From contig JAHCVI010000001.1 in the NCBI GenBank assembly GCA_019096155.1, forward strand, positions 14,161,243 to 14,225,242: a stretch of DNA of 64,000 nt, in the 5' to 3' direction. The stretch is from Staphylotrichum longicolle (lineage: Eukaryota; Ascomycota; Sordariomycetes; Sordariales; Chaetomiaceae). Shown here piece by piece: positions 23,547-35,037 of the stretch; position 1 is the stretch's first letter, and each line of letters begins with the position of its first letter. A program made the position numbers and the translations under genes. The notes beneath the pieces are model-generated. The model did no database searches and was not told the DNA's origin. It saw only the letters and a list, made by a program, of their open reading frames with translations.

Positions 23547-26500
23547 ATGGCCAGAGTCCAAAGTCCACCGGTTCTCTCGCAGATCCGGGTCGCGAGGACA
23601 TATTCCGAGCAGGCTACCGCTCTACGCGCTCTGAAGGACGACATAATCGGGCATTCCCAGCGGAAGGAGTGGTGGATACAAAATGGCATCCTGGAATCGC
23701 TCCTCAAGATCCTACAGAACAGTGTTCGGCCACCGACAAGGTCGAGCGGCAAGGAGCGCAGTCAATCAAAACAGCCTAAGCCGCTTGCCGAAGATGAGGT
23801 GGTACGCGTGCTGTGCTTGCAATTGCTCAACAGCTTTGCCATTGGTACGTTGCTTGTGAACTCGCTGTATACGTGTAAGCCCCCATGCTAACCCAGTTCA
23901 GGAGGCACCGCGTTCCTCAGCGCCCTTCATGCCGTCGGGGTGGTTCCGATAGCCATGTCGGCCATCTCCTCTCCGAACAACCCCCCAGAAGTCGTGCTGA
24001 CTGCCTTGCGGGTCATGAACAACATTACGGCCTCGACCCAACTCGCGGCCCCCGGTGCGGACGACACAAGTGCCTTAGCAGACGCTCTGTTCTCGCCGCG
24101 CTCCCTCGAAGCTCTGTGCGCCATTCTGTATCAGGAATCGACATTAGTCGTGGTGCAGGAACAAAAGCGTCTTGTAGCCAACCTGATCAGTCAGTTGTGC
24201 AAAGGCCCGCAACACCAAAACGCCTTGGCCAACTCGGGTGTTGTGGACGCGCTCGCCACAATGCTGGCCAGTTTCGTCGCGGCAAGGGGCGAAGTTGTCG
24301 CATGCGCAGAGGTGGTGGGGCAAGCTGACGGCTTGGACAAGCTGATACCGGCCCCTGCCGCTCCTGGTGCCGACTTGGCCCTGGTGCTCGAGGCTCTGTC
24401 TACCATTGTTGCCAACTCACGTTTCCGCTCGTGTCTGCTGCGATGTTCACCGAGTATCATGGCCATTTTCCCCTGTCTTGAATTTAAGCCTCCGGCGTCA
24501 GAGCAACGGCAAGCTTGGGCTGCCCTCGAGTTGAGCGGGTATGGCCGCGTTCGGCATAGAGAACCGGGGGCGATGGATTATATGCTCTCTGCTGTCCCTA
24601 TCCCTCAGTCTAGATCCAAGTCGAAGACATTCGAGGAGTATCCGCCATTGGGCTACTCTCCCTCCCGCGACAACCTCGCTGGCGCCAGTGCTTCGGGCAC
24701 CCGATCCTCGACGTTCGAGTTTGGTCGTTTGGACCTCAGCCGGGTTGATCTTTGTGGCGAGGATGAGATTATCAACGACCCGGAGAGCCCTCTAATTCCA
24801 TGGCTCATCCACCTCGTTCGGTCCCCCGACGACCTCGAGAGGGTCATGGCGGCCTCTCTACTGACTTCGCTTTTCAAGGCTGGTCTCGCGAACCCGGACC
24901 GGGAACAGTTTTTGGTCGTGCTCGTTATCCCGCTCCTCTGCCAGCTGATGAAAGACCACGACCAGGAGATCCCTGCGTCTGTGCTGCAGTCCCCTTATGT
25001 GCAGCCCGACATGGCTCGGCAGTGGCTTATCCAGGAGCGGGCGCCGGACGTTTTGGCTCGCCTCGTTGGGGAGAGCGAGGCACTGCAACAGGGTGCTTAT
25101 GACTGCGGCGCGATCAGGATGGCGGTCAAGCTCTTGAAGGATTCCTACGAACCTCAGCCGACCCAGGGGCCTCCGCGGCCGTGGTCACCCACGCCTGAGC
25201 GGCCTGCCAGCTCGGAAGAAGGGCTACCTACTTGCCGCGTCGGGCCGCCCGGTCAGGTTCCAGCATCTGTTCACAGGATCAAGATGCGCGCGAGCGCCCT
25301 GAAACTTGTGGCCGCGATGGCCACGCTCAGCCACGAGTACCGCCAGGCGCTCGTAGCAGCGGACGTCGTGCCCTACATTGCGGAATCGCTGTCACGGTAT
25401 CCCGGGAAACCCAAGAGCCCCAAGGAAAAGTCAGCGACAGACAGGATGACCGACGGCGGCGATACGGGCGAAATGTCTCCTTACGGATACAACACTAATG
25501 CCGTCATCATCGCAGCATGCCATGCGACGAGGGCGCTGGCACGATCACCGAGCGTCGTCCGGACGGCTCTCCAGGACCACGGGGTTGGATTGCCCATCAA
25601 TACGCTACTGAGACATCCTGATACCGAGGTCCAGGTTGCGGCCTCGGGTGCACTCATCAACCTGGTGACTAATTGCAGTCCCCTGGTGCAGGTGGGTACA
25701 CCCTTCTCTGGAGGATGGTTCACGCGTACTGATCGTAAACAACAGCTCTTCCTCGAGGCCGACATTGTCAAGACGCTCTGCGAGAATGCGCACTCCCATC
25801 ACCCCGGATTGCAAGTCAACGCGCTTTGGGGACTCAAGCACCTCGTCTCGAATCTCGACAACAACCTCCGGAAGCAATGCCTCGAAGAGCTCGAGCCAGG
25901 CTGGCTCGTCCAGCTCATCAGTGACGACTCATCTGACGAGGAGGCATCACGCGCCCGCGAGCGATCACAGCGCCGCGCCACAGACGCAGACAACGACGAG
26001 GACATGGACAGCGAACCTGTCCACGACACCTCCGGCACTGGACCTGGCCTGCCTCCTCCATCATCCCACCCCCTTACCCCCTCCTCACAGCGCATCATTC
26101 AGGCCTCGGCCAAACTCAACGCAATTATGATGCTGAGTTCAACCAGGGCCGCAAGACGCGCGCCGACACGCTCGCGATTCAAGAACAAGGACTCGGCTTC
26201 ATCCGCAACCTCATCATGCTCCCCAACCCGTCCAACCAGACGGACATGGTCGACTACCTCTTCGCCGAGCTCGGCCAGGATCGCCTCTTTGGCATCCTCG
26301 CGGACAAGCTCAGGATGCGCGTCGTCGGCGCCATGGGTCGCCGCGCCGCCGCGGGTTCCACCACCCCCGGCAACGCGGCCGTCGCGCTCTACCCGCAGCC
26401 GCGCATCATCGAGAACCTCACGTACATCCTCGTGCACATGGCGGCCGGCGCGCCGCGGCACCGGCAGCTGGTGGTGGCGCAGACGGAGCTGCTCCGGCTG

Positions 26501-26740
26501 CTGGGCACGCACTTTAGCAGCAGCCACGCGGGCGTGCGCAAGGCGCTGTGCCAGCTCTTTATGAACCTGAGCTACCTCGAGAGCGACGCGGACCGGCAGC
26601 CGTGGTCGCTGCGGTCCAGCGAGCTGGAGCGGCTCGGCGTGCTGGCCAGCCTGGAGAAGCTCGAGAAGGGCGACGCGGATCTGGGGGTCCGCGAGAGGGC
26701 CAAGGCGGCCGTGGCGCAGATGAAGTGCCCTACTGCTTAG
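23547..26740 (+). CDS. Armadillo-repeat GID/CTLH ubiquitin-ligase subunit Gid5/Vid28, about 1,025 aa, one frame break
   Basis: Gid5/Vid28 (ARMC8 in animals) is the scaffold that docks substrate receptors on the GID ubiquitin ligase, which degrades gluconeogenic enzymes when glucose returns. Exon 1 is 23547-23844 and exon 2 starts at 23902; the GT-AG junction restores SFAIGGTAFLSALHAVG. Armadillo-type helices recur, for example VVLTALRVMNNITAS, LQVNALWGLKHLVSNLDN and YLFAELGQDRLFGILADKLR. A 54-base segment, 25692-25745, reads through in frame but has a donor (gtgggt), a branch-like tactgat and an acag acceptor, so it is probably an intron. Between about 26100 and 26125 the frame must change by one base to reach NYDAEFNQGRKTRADTLAIQ and the rest. 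The stop is TAG at 26738. A 123-codon open frame follows in the same frame. Confidence 0.82.
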
Positions 26741-27112
26741 ATGGTGCTGGCGGTGAGTATTGCGCAGGGGGACTTGGATGGGGAGAGGGAGCAGGATAAC
26801 CAGGATGGGGAGGAAGAGAGTGCGGAGCTGGCAGAGGCGGCGGACGCTGCTCGGCAGCTGGCAGCAGCGGCGGACGTCTCTCTGCACCAGGCAGAGATGG
26901 CGGCGCTATGGGATCTGATGGCGGTGGATATGGACATGGAACCACAGCAGGATGGTTCCCTGGTTGCAAAGCTGCTTCACGCGCTTTGGGCGTGCCAGCA
27001 TGTGTTTTGGCCGATGGTGCACCGCTTCGCCGTGGTGAGGCTGTGCAAGGCGTTGCTGTTCGCGCTGCGCGCCATGTGGGTTGTGCTGTTCTTCATGTGC
27101 CCGGGGGAATAG
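26741..27112 (+). other. 123-codon open frame directly in frame after the Gid5 stop
   Basis: The codon after the Gid5 TAG is ATG, and the same frame stays open for 123 codons. The predicted segment has an acidic start, an Ala/Glu-rich helix-like stretch (EAADAARQLAAAADVSLHQAE) with a repeated sequence, and a hydrophobic, Trp-containing tail. It could be 3' UTR with chance openness, a C-terminal extension made by stop readthrough, a separate small gene, or the result of another one-base error that created the TAG. A TAG followed by A is not a classical readthrough context. Confidence 0.3.
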
Positions 27113-29499
27113 GGCCCCGAGGCGATGGAGGAGTTCCGGGGGAAGTTATGGGCGGTCGAGGAGGAGGTGGAGCTGATGCAGTTGGGTCCGGTGGAGTGAG
27201 GGAGGGAGGGGTGAGAGCAGACACTGGCCAAGCGAGCGGAGCTTTCAACGGCGATGGCTACATCCACTACAGGTGCGAACGACTACGGCAATGGCGCGTT
27301 GGGTTTCTCTTTCCGTTCTGTCTGCCTGATTTTACTTGAAAGGAGTTTGAGGGTTGGGATTGGCACGGGAACGGCTGGATGGGGTGTCACAGGTAAAACG
27401 TTTTGCGATATAGCGTATGGGTTCATGCGACGAGGGGGCAAAAGGAGGGCATTTGAGTTTTTCGTTTTGTTTCTCGAACTGCGAAAGGTTGGCGAAGAGG
27501 GAGGCAAGTTGATCGGGGTTGTCCGCCCGTCCCATCCTATTCTGTCTCGGGTGCCAACATCACCGCGGCATCTCTGGGTGGAAGACGAGCCCGTTGGAAG
27601 GCGGATATACACGGTTACTTGGGGGACGGGGATGCAAGTCACGAGGCGCGGTGGGCATCGTTGGCATTGGCTATCACAGAGCGAAGCTATTTGGCATTGT
27701 TGTTTGTGTCGAAACGTTAGCGTGGTTTTTTTGGGACCCGTCAAAGCAACCAGAGATCGCATCTCCGTGGCGCCCGGCCCTGTTCTTGTCTTGTCTTGTG
27801 TGATATGTGAGCTTGTGGTTGGGCACGGACATGGGCACAACGGGAGAGGGGGTCTCAAAAAGTCTCGATGTTGCTTGGAGGTGAGGTTGCTGTGCTGCGT
27901 TGCACCCTTGTGGTTGGGTCCCGGCCAATAGGAGAGCTTGGAGCTTATACCCCTGTTCGTGAGACAGAATGGGGGGCTTGCATTACCTAACTGGACGCCT
28001 TTTCTTTGGAGGTGGTGGCGTGACCGGGATGGAGAAAAAGGTGGTGTGTGTGATGCGGTCACCGCTGGGGATCGACACATGGGATGGTTCTCTCCGGAGA
28101 GGGGGGTGTGGGAGGTGGAGACAAAAAGGAATGGGTTGCTTCGAGTGCCGGCATTAGTCGATCGAAGGAAGCAGTTTCGCTTCGGTTCGCCGGGTGGTGG
28201 ATGACACATGCAGTTTAATCTCGAGATATTGGTGACTTTGGCACTGTTTCCAGGGCGGTGCGAGTTGCCGTATGTTGTGTCGGTGTGTAAGCAGCGGTGG
28301 AAGCAGGCGAGCAGTGGTGCAAAGCAAACAAAACAAAACAAGAGAAAATCGAACTTCCTGTGATGTTGTGCTGGTGTAAGTGGCTCGAGAGGGGAAGAGG
28401 ACTGGCGGCTTACAAAATTGCAGATACGTCGAAATCAGATAATCCGTTGCAATTCGATGCTTTTCTTCCCCACTCCCTTTGGAAAGAGCACGGGCATTCG
28501 ATGGCTGTCGACTCACGTTCTTATTCATCATCATCATATGTTCAGACGAAGTTGCCCCCCGATGCATCCGGCCGATCCGGATCTTTCCATGAACATCACA
28601 GGACATGCAGGGCGCCCAGCCCGCCCAGTGCTTTGCAGATGCAGTATCATCACCGTCATGTGGTGACATGAAGCTCACATTCACGTATGCCAAGCATCGG
28701 CCCGTGGTCTGCTCCACCACACGCTCCGGCCGCGGCCGGGGAGCCGGGGGTCTGGGTGTTGCTTGGGTCGTCCAATGATTTTCGGGCTTGCTGGGGTATG
28801 GTGCGATCCGTGTAAGTGACAGTGCCGGAGGGGAATGGGTTTCCAACGACAGTTTCTTCGGCGTTTGGGGGTCTTCAAGCGGCTCGTTGCTTACACTATC
28901 ATCCCTATCATCCCCCTAAAGCTAAAGCTGTGTCGGCATCTGGTTTGTGACGGGGCGTTGGGCACGGGACTGCACGAGACTGCACGGTATCCGGGGCTGC
29001 CGGCTTGCTGCGGGCGTGGTGAAGCCCTGGGAGGGGGCAAAGCTCGGGATCCAGCAGCGGCGTCCCGCGTGGTGATATCGGGAGTGTGTCGGCATGGCTG
29101 CAGGGCCGCCGCATGGTCATGGCAAATCAGATGCGGCTTTGGGTTTGACTCGCTTACACGGTATCCCAGACTTAACGGTTGACAGTTGGGAGGGTCAAGC
29201 TAGTCCGGAGTCCTCGGAGTTGCAGGTGGTTCGCGTGCCGAAGAGCTTGCCTACTGCTTGCTCCCTTGCTCCCCTGTTGCCATGTTGCATCAGGCGAGAT
29301 CACCGACATCATAGAGACAGCGGTGAACGTCACACGGACGGCTATAAGACGCCCTTCCCCTCCCTTCTCCTGCCTGTCAAAGCATCTGATCACTATTTCC
29401 TCACCAATATAAACCAGCTTGGGCATCTCTGATCCACTGTCCTGAGTTCACCTCTAAACCCCTGACTGTGACCGAGACCGAGACACTCTGGTAACCATC
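27113..29499. other. Intergenic region GID5 / opsin-related gene
   Basis: About 2.4 kb without a supportable gene. A 352-codon minus-strand open frame (28341-27283) has noise-like composition. The downstream end holds the promoter of the opsin-related gene, with TATA-like sequences at 29343 and 29408. Confidence 0.55.
29408..29413 (+). promoter_or_regulatory. TATA-like element upstream of opsin-related gene
   Basis: The hexamer tataaa lies about 92 bases before the start codon, and a second TATA-like tataag is at 29343. Spacing fits a core promoter for a strongly expressed, inducible gene. This is inferred from sequence only. Confidence 0.4.
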
Positions 29500-30454
29500 A
29501 TGGCGATTCTATTCCCTCGCAACGACGCTTTAACCGTCAACCCCCCTGCGGGTAACCAATATCTGACGACCAATGGCTCCAACTGGTTGTTCACCGTAGC
29601 CACCATCTTTGGTCTCTCTACTGTAAGACAAGCCCCCCCCCTTTACTCTAGCATCACACGCAGACAAAAACACCGACTGACACCACGTGCCCCAGCTCGT
29701 GCTCTACGCCCTCAACTTCCGGCCCCGTGGCGGCGAGCGCTTCTTCCACTACCTCTTCATCATCGCCAACTTCGTCGGCCTGATTGCCTACTATGCCATG
29801 GCATCCGACCTCGCCTGGAGCCCCGTCCGGCAGGCAAACCAGGTCCGCCGCTCCGGCCCCATCCGCCAAATCTTCTGGGCCAAATACGTCTTCTGGGTGG
29901 TCGTCTTCCCCATCATCATCACCGCGCTGGGCATCATCTCGGGCATCTCCTGGGCCACCATCATCTACAACGTCGCCCTCTCTTGGGTCTGGATCATCGC
30001 CTACCTCGTCGCCGCCTACACGGCCACCAACTACAAGTGGGGCTTCTTCGCGTTTGGCACGGTGGCGCTGCTGTTCCTCATGGTCTCTATGTTCCTCCAC
30101 GGCCTGCGCAGCGCCAACCGTGTCGGCATCAAGACCGATTACCTCGCCCTCTCCAGCTGGCTGACCCTGCTGTGGGTGCTGTACCCCATCGCCTGGGCCC
30201 TGAGCGACGGCGGCAACTACATTGGCGTGACGCCGAGCTTCATCTGGTTTGGCATCCTCGACATCATGCTGCTGACCGTCATCGGCTTCGCCGTCGTCGT
30301 CATGTCGCGCCGCTGGGACTATGGCCGACTCAACATCGCCTTCACCCAGTACGGCCGCGTCCCCGCGCAGGCGGGCACGTTCCCGGAGAAGCAGGCCGCT
30401 ACGAGCGTGCCTGCTGCTACGCCGGCGACCGGCACTGAGCAGGCTGTGGTGTAA
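29500..30454 (+). CDS. Opsin-related protein (Hsp30/Yro2/ORP-1 family), 293 aa, no retinal lysine
   Basis: A seven-helix plasma-membrane protein of the microbial-rhodopsin fold. Family members such as yeast Hsp30, Mrh1 and Yro2 and Neurospora ORP-1 are stress-induced and bind no retinal; Hsp30 dampens the plasma-membrane H+-ATPase. Exons are 29500-29622 and 29696-30454, with a 73-base intron in phase 0 after GLST. Helix-like segments include NWLFTVATIFGLST, FIIANFVGLIAYYAMA, YVFWVVVFPIIITALGII, VWIIAYLVAAYTATNYKWG and FGTVALLFLMVSMF. In the last helix the sequence is FIWFGILDIMLLTVIGFAV: where light-sensing opsins have DILAK or a similar motif, the Schiff-base lysine is replaced by a hydrophobic residue. 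RYP/WVLYPIAWAL-type helix F is kept. The Pro/Ala/Thr-rich tail is cytosolic. The start is the first ATG after a CT-rich leader. Confidence 0.92.
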
Positions 30455-31244
30455 GCAGCTTGTGTGTGACTGATCCTGGCGCACACTTCGTATGGGGTTG
30501 GTTGCTGGGGAGTGAGGAGAAAGGGGCTAAAAGGGGGATGAAACCCACCGAAGTGAGAAGCTCACAAGATTACGAAAGAAGGAGGAAGGGTGAAGTGGTT
30601 GAGTGGCTCTCATATTTCGGCTAACTTGTGTTCGAATGCTCTTGTTTTGGAGATACCCACGCTCGCTTGGATAGACGCGAAAGGATTCAGGGGAAGGACT
30701 GGACACAGCGTCCAGGATAATGTCTAATTTATGATATATGAACCAACCAGTCTGTCGTTTAGCATTATGAAATTGATATCCCTAGTTGATCCTACACGAG
30801 GATTCAGATGGTGTTTCAATGTCCCGTGTTTCTTGACCGTGATTAGATTGAATATCTCTACGACCCGACCTATCCCGCGGGGCACCGCTCTTCAAATCGA
30901 TGCCTCTCCCTTGAATCGCAAGCATTGCTCAAGACTTGTAACCATTAGGAAGCAACCTGGGTATTATCATGTCTTCAAATCATCGACGCCATTCTGCCCA
31001 GCCAAGTCAAGTCAGTCCCGGACCTGCCGTTATGTCCTTGACCCCGTCATCTCCCAATAGTCTCCGGTCTCTCTCACTCTGGATATCATTTCCACCGTAA
31101 CCACAAAAGAAATCATGTTCTCATCGCCATCATGTCGTATCCATGTCCCAGCGAACCAGAAACCAAAGTAACGCACCCACCCCCGTGACACCGCCTACCC
31201 ACGCTGCGTATGCACCGCCCGTTTAAACCCTGGTTGGAACCAAC
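30455..31244. other. Convergent intergenic region, opsin-related gene / 811-aa gene
   Basis: About 790 bases between facing stop codons, moderately A+T-rich. It should contain both 3' UTRs. A 109-codon plus-strand frame at 30731 has no support. Confidence 0.6.
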
Positions 31245-33832
31245 CTAATCCTCCCTCCTATCCTGCTCATCATCCACCAAAATCACCACCGTCACTGCCG
31301 CCGCATACGCCTCGCGGATCGCACACGCCATACTAAAATCACTCCATGTTAGCACCACTTCACTAGAATCCCAACCACAACTCAAACCAGAGCAAGGTAG
31401 CAGGCAGGCAAAACTCACCACGTCCTCCCCAGATCCGCCACCACCGCGCTCAACCCCCAGTGCGCACACCACGCCCTGGCCAGCACCTCATTGTCCGGCA
31501 CGCCAAACGCCTCGACGACCAGCACCCTCTCCTCGTCCCCGCCGCTCAGCGTGCTCGGGCTCGACACCCCCGTCACTCCCGCTCCCGCTCCCACTCCCAC
31601 TCCCGCCCCTACTCCTACTCCTCCATTCGCAACGGGCGGCGTCAGCGACCTGGCCGCCCCGGGCGGCCCATCCCGCGACTGCATCCTCGACTGCGGCTGC
31701 GGCCCGCCCAGCCCGCTCCCGCCCCCGCCGTTGAACAGCCCATTCCAGTCCCGCACCTTGACCAGCTCGTCCGCCTTGACGGGGGTGTAGACGTAGTCGA
31801 AGAAGAGCGGGTGGGGCCCGTCGGAGCAGGGCCAGGCGCTGACGAAGGACACGTCGAACGCGAGGCGCAGCGGCCACGACACGCCGTCGATGGCGAACTG
31901 GATCGACGCGTCGTAGTAGCGGGGCGTCATCAGCGCCGTGGGCTGCTGCTGGCCGGGGGCCGGGGACGACGGCGGGAGCGAGGTGGTGGTGCGGGAGGAC
32001 TCCGGGCAGGCGCGCAGGGTGAGCAGCTCGATGCGGACGAGGTCGGCGAGGTAGGCGTCGTCGTCGCGGTCCGGGGCGACGAGGGCGTACTCTTTGACGG
32101 GGAAGACCTGGGCGGGCGGGCCGAGCGGGTCGGAGCGCTCGCTCATGGAGCGCATGTCCTCCGGGGTGATGCGGCTGGGCGGGCGGCGGGCGCGGATGCG
32201 GGCGATTTGGTTGCGGCCGAGGTCGGTGGTGGGGCGGGCCGGGCCGACCCACCCCGCGAGGGAGCGGCAGGTCGGGGCGAGGACCTTGCCGACGATGGAG
32301 GTGGCCGTCCAGTAGGTGTAGCTGGCGCGGTACTGGAAGCCGCAGCTGGGGTGGGCGTGCGTGAGCAGGGTGAGGCTGTCGGTGGCGCGGTCCGGGTCGA
32401 TGTCGATGAGCGAGTTCATGATGAGGAAGGGGAAGGTGGGGCCGGGCAGGACGAGGCCGCTGAAGAAGGCCATTGCGTGCGAGCTGACGAGGTCGAGGGT
32501 CGAGTCGGCGTCGCGGCGCTTGAGGCTGGCGAGGGTCTCGGCGAGGTTGGGCCACTTCATCATCTGGGCGAAGCGCTTGAGCATCTTGACCTGTCGCCGC
32601 TTGAGCTTGTAGCGGAGTTGGACGTGTTCGGGTGTGCTGCCGTATGCGTCGACGCGGATGTTGTCGCGCCACCTGCGGGCCAGCGCGAGGTTCCATTGGA
32701 TCGTAGGGGGGATGATCTGAGTGAGTAGTTTTTCCTTTGCCTCGGTCATGTGGTGCCTCGACTGGATCCGGAGCTCGAGTTCGAGACTGAGGAGGAGCTG
32801 ATGGAAGAACTTTTGGTACGTGGGCGTGTTGGCCGCGCTGGTGTCGAAGATGAACTTGGTGACCACCTGGTTCTTCGGGACGGTGAAGTCGATCCAGCCG
32901 GGCCGCGAGAGGACCATGAGCAAGTCTGTGATTTGTATGTCCAGTGTCTTGTGCGGGTTCATGTACTTGTCCGGGTCCTTGAGCAGTCGCTTGTAGAGGT
33001 TCCTGTACATCAGCTCCTCGTCATCGTCCTCCAGGCCGCGGTCCAGCTCCCGGAGCCGCTCAAAGATGCTCTCGAAGTCGATCTCGCGGGGCGGCACCCC
33101 CGGATCGCGGAGCTTGATGGCTGGCGGTATGGCGCTGGCCAGTGACACCCAGTGGTTGAGCGTGATGGTGCCCGGGCGCTTGCCAAAGCAGAAGGAGTAG
33201 CTCGGCTGCTCCAGGGTCTCCCAGGGGTAGGTGGCGGGCCCGGACTCGGTGAGGCGCAGGGTCATGAGCTGGGTCATCGAGTCGTGCTGGTTCGCGGCGT
33301 CTGTCTCGTCGCCCCGGTTCCCGGCCGCCGTGGCGAACAAGGCGTGATAGTCCGGTTGGTGCGGGATAGGCCTCTTGTGGCCCTTGAAGGCCGGCACGCC
33401 GCGGGAGATGAGCTGCATTGCCGGGCCCAGGTTCAGCTCCTCGCTGCTCGGCATTCCCGAGGGCGGCCATTCCGTCAGGGGCCCGAGATCGTAGGGCGAG
33501 CCGCTGGGGTCCTCCCGGCCCTTGCCCTTGGCGGCGTGCGGGTCGGTCCGGCGCGGCCTGCGGCGGCGGGGTGGGACGTCCGAGGGTCCATCGGGCCTAT
33601 CGGGCCTCTCGTGTCTCTCGGGCCTCTCGGGCCTCCTGTTGCGGCCGAGTACATCGCCCTCGCTTACCCTCCGCAGTGGGTCTTTTTCCTTTGGGACTCG
33701 TCAGCACCGTATTCAGAGTTTAAGCCCACTCCTTCCTTTTCACTCGGCCCGTACCAGTTTCTCGCCCTTTGATGCTGCGCTCTTGCTGCGGAACAGGTTG
33801 TTCCAGAAGCCCTTCTTTTTCGGCTCCGCCAT
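31245..33832 (-). CDS. Conserved-looking protein of unknown function, 811 aa
   Basis: Exons on the minus strand are 33832-33755, 33688-31419 and 31332-31245; both introns (66 and 86 bases) are GT-AG and keep the frame. The N-terminus, MAEPKKKGFWNNLFRSK, is a basic aromatic segment that could bind membrane or a partner. Next comes an Arg-Pro-Glu/Asp repeat (RPERPERHERPDRPD) and a Lys/Arg-rich linker. Residues about 170-560 look folded and mainly helical, with FESIFERLRELDRGLEDDD, LLMVLSRPGWIDFTVPKNQ, FHQLLLSLELELRIQSRHH and YWTATSIVGKVLAP. Residues about 720-745 are a Gly/Val/Ala repeat from a CCC/ACT minisatellite. The C-terminus is compact (EAFGVPDNEVLARAWCAHWG, then AYAAAVTVVILVDDEQD). I do not recognise the family. 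No transmembrane helix or signal peptide is seen. Confidence 0.8.
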
Positions 33833-35037
33833 GGTGTCGCTCTGTCACAGTGTGATCTCACTTGTCTGTGTGTTCAGTGGGTTGGCAAACAGCATGCGCC
33901 CAGGTTGTGCGCATCCCTGGATTTTTTGCTTCTCGATGTGATGTGTGGACTGTGGAGCGCTGGCGAGGCTGAGTAGCACAGACACGCGCGTCATGACATG
34001 CGACTGCGCATGCGCCCAAGTCTATGCATGAGACTGAGACGGGACAGCCAAATGTAAGAGTAGCATTCGGGCTCCTCTACAGACTGAATGCAGCTGTCGG
34101 ATCCGCCGTGTCGGTATCTGGGGGTTTGGGACTTAAGGGAGGGTATGAATAGCAGTTGGTCAGATGGATGAGAATTCAGTCGGGAAGAAACAGAAAACCT
34201 GAGAAAGAAAGAGACGGCGCCTTCCAGATGGCACAGCAGCCCTGCATGAAACAGCTAGTCGGCGCAGTTAAAAATGTCCCGTGGACGGCAAGCATGTGCA
34301 GTGGCCCGCCTGATCTGTCGTGGTGCCGCCGCAACGCCGCAACGCCCAAGAATGCTGAAAGAATGCCAGTGTGGTTCAGTGTGGTTCCGTGACTGCAGCT
34401 GCAGCGCATGCCAGGGGTCTGCCCGATCTCCTTGGGCCCAATCACTTGCTCTCGGCTCAGCGCCGACAATGCGCTTCCAATGCGCTTGACCTCCGCCTTG
34501 TGTGTCCAGCTCAGACATGCACCCGCTGCAGTTGCCAGGTCATCTGGCGGGGAAGAGAGCGTTGCAGTCCCGTTTGCCCAACGTGGAGACCACTGATGCC
34601 TGGCTCATAGCATGCCCCGCCCTTGTCTGCCAGCAGTTCAACTGTTTCAAGACTGCAGAAGGGGGTACCCAGGTTAGGCGGAAGGACTGAAGCTGGGAGT
34701 TTTTTTGTGTTGTCGCATGCTTGTTTGCTGGCCAGTACCCTCTGACCTTGCACCAATTCCCACCTCTTTGAAGCCATATCCATGGATGTTCTTGTAATGG
34801 GGTGACTCGATGAGTCCTGGCTTCAAACAAGTTCAAAGCCAAGCTTGGGATGCTTGAAGGTGGGCCTGGAAGCTGAGCTTGGGGCCGCCAGGAAGTGGGG
34901 CAACGGGCTTCAAACTCACCGCCCCGTGTCGCATCGGGCAGAATCCAGAAATTTTCTGGACTGCAGCCAGGACAGTTGCTGCTGCGCTGTAAGAATCCTT
35001 GAGGTGCAACATCTCCTTCCTCCACCCACCACACAAA
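33833..35037. other. Divergent intergenic region, 811-aa gene / RRM gene
   Basis: About 1.2 kb upstream of two diverging genes; presumably both promoters. Minus-strand frames up to 164 codons look like noise. Confidence 0.6.

Noticed and set aside
27283..28341. 352-codon minus-strand open frame between Gid5 and the opsin-related gene
   Set aside because: Composition is noise-like, with no domain, no consistent codon pattern and a start within simple sequence.
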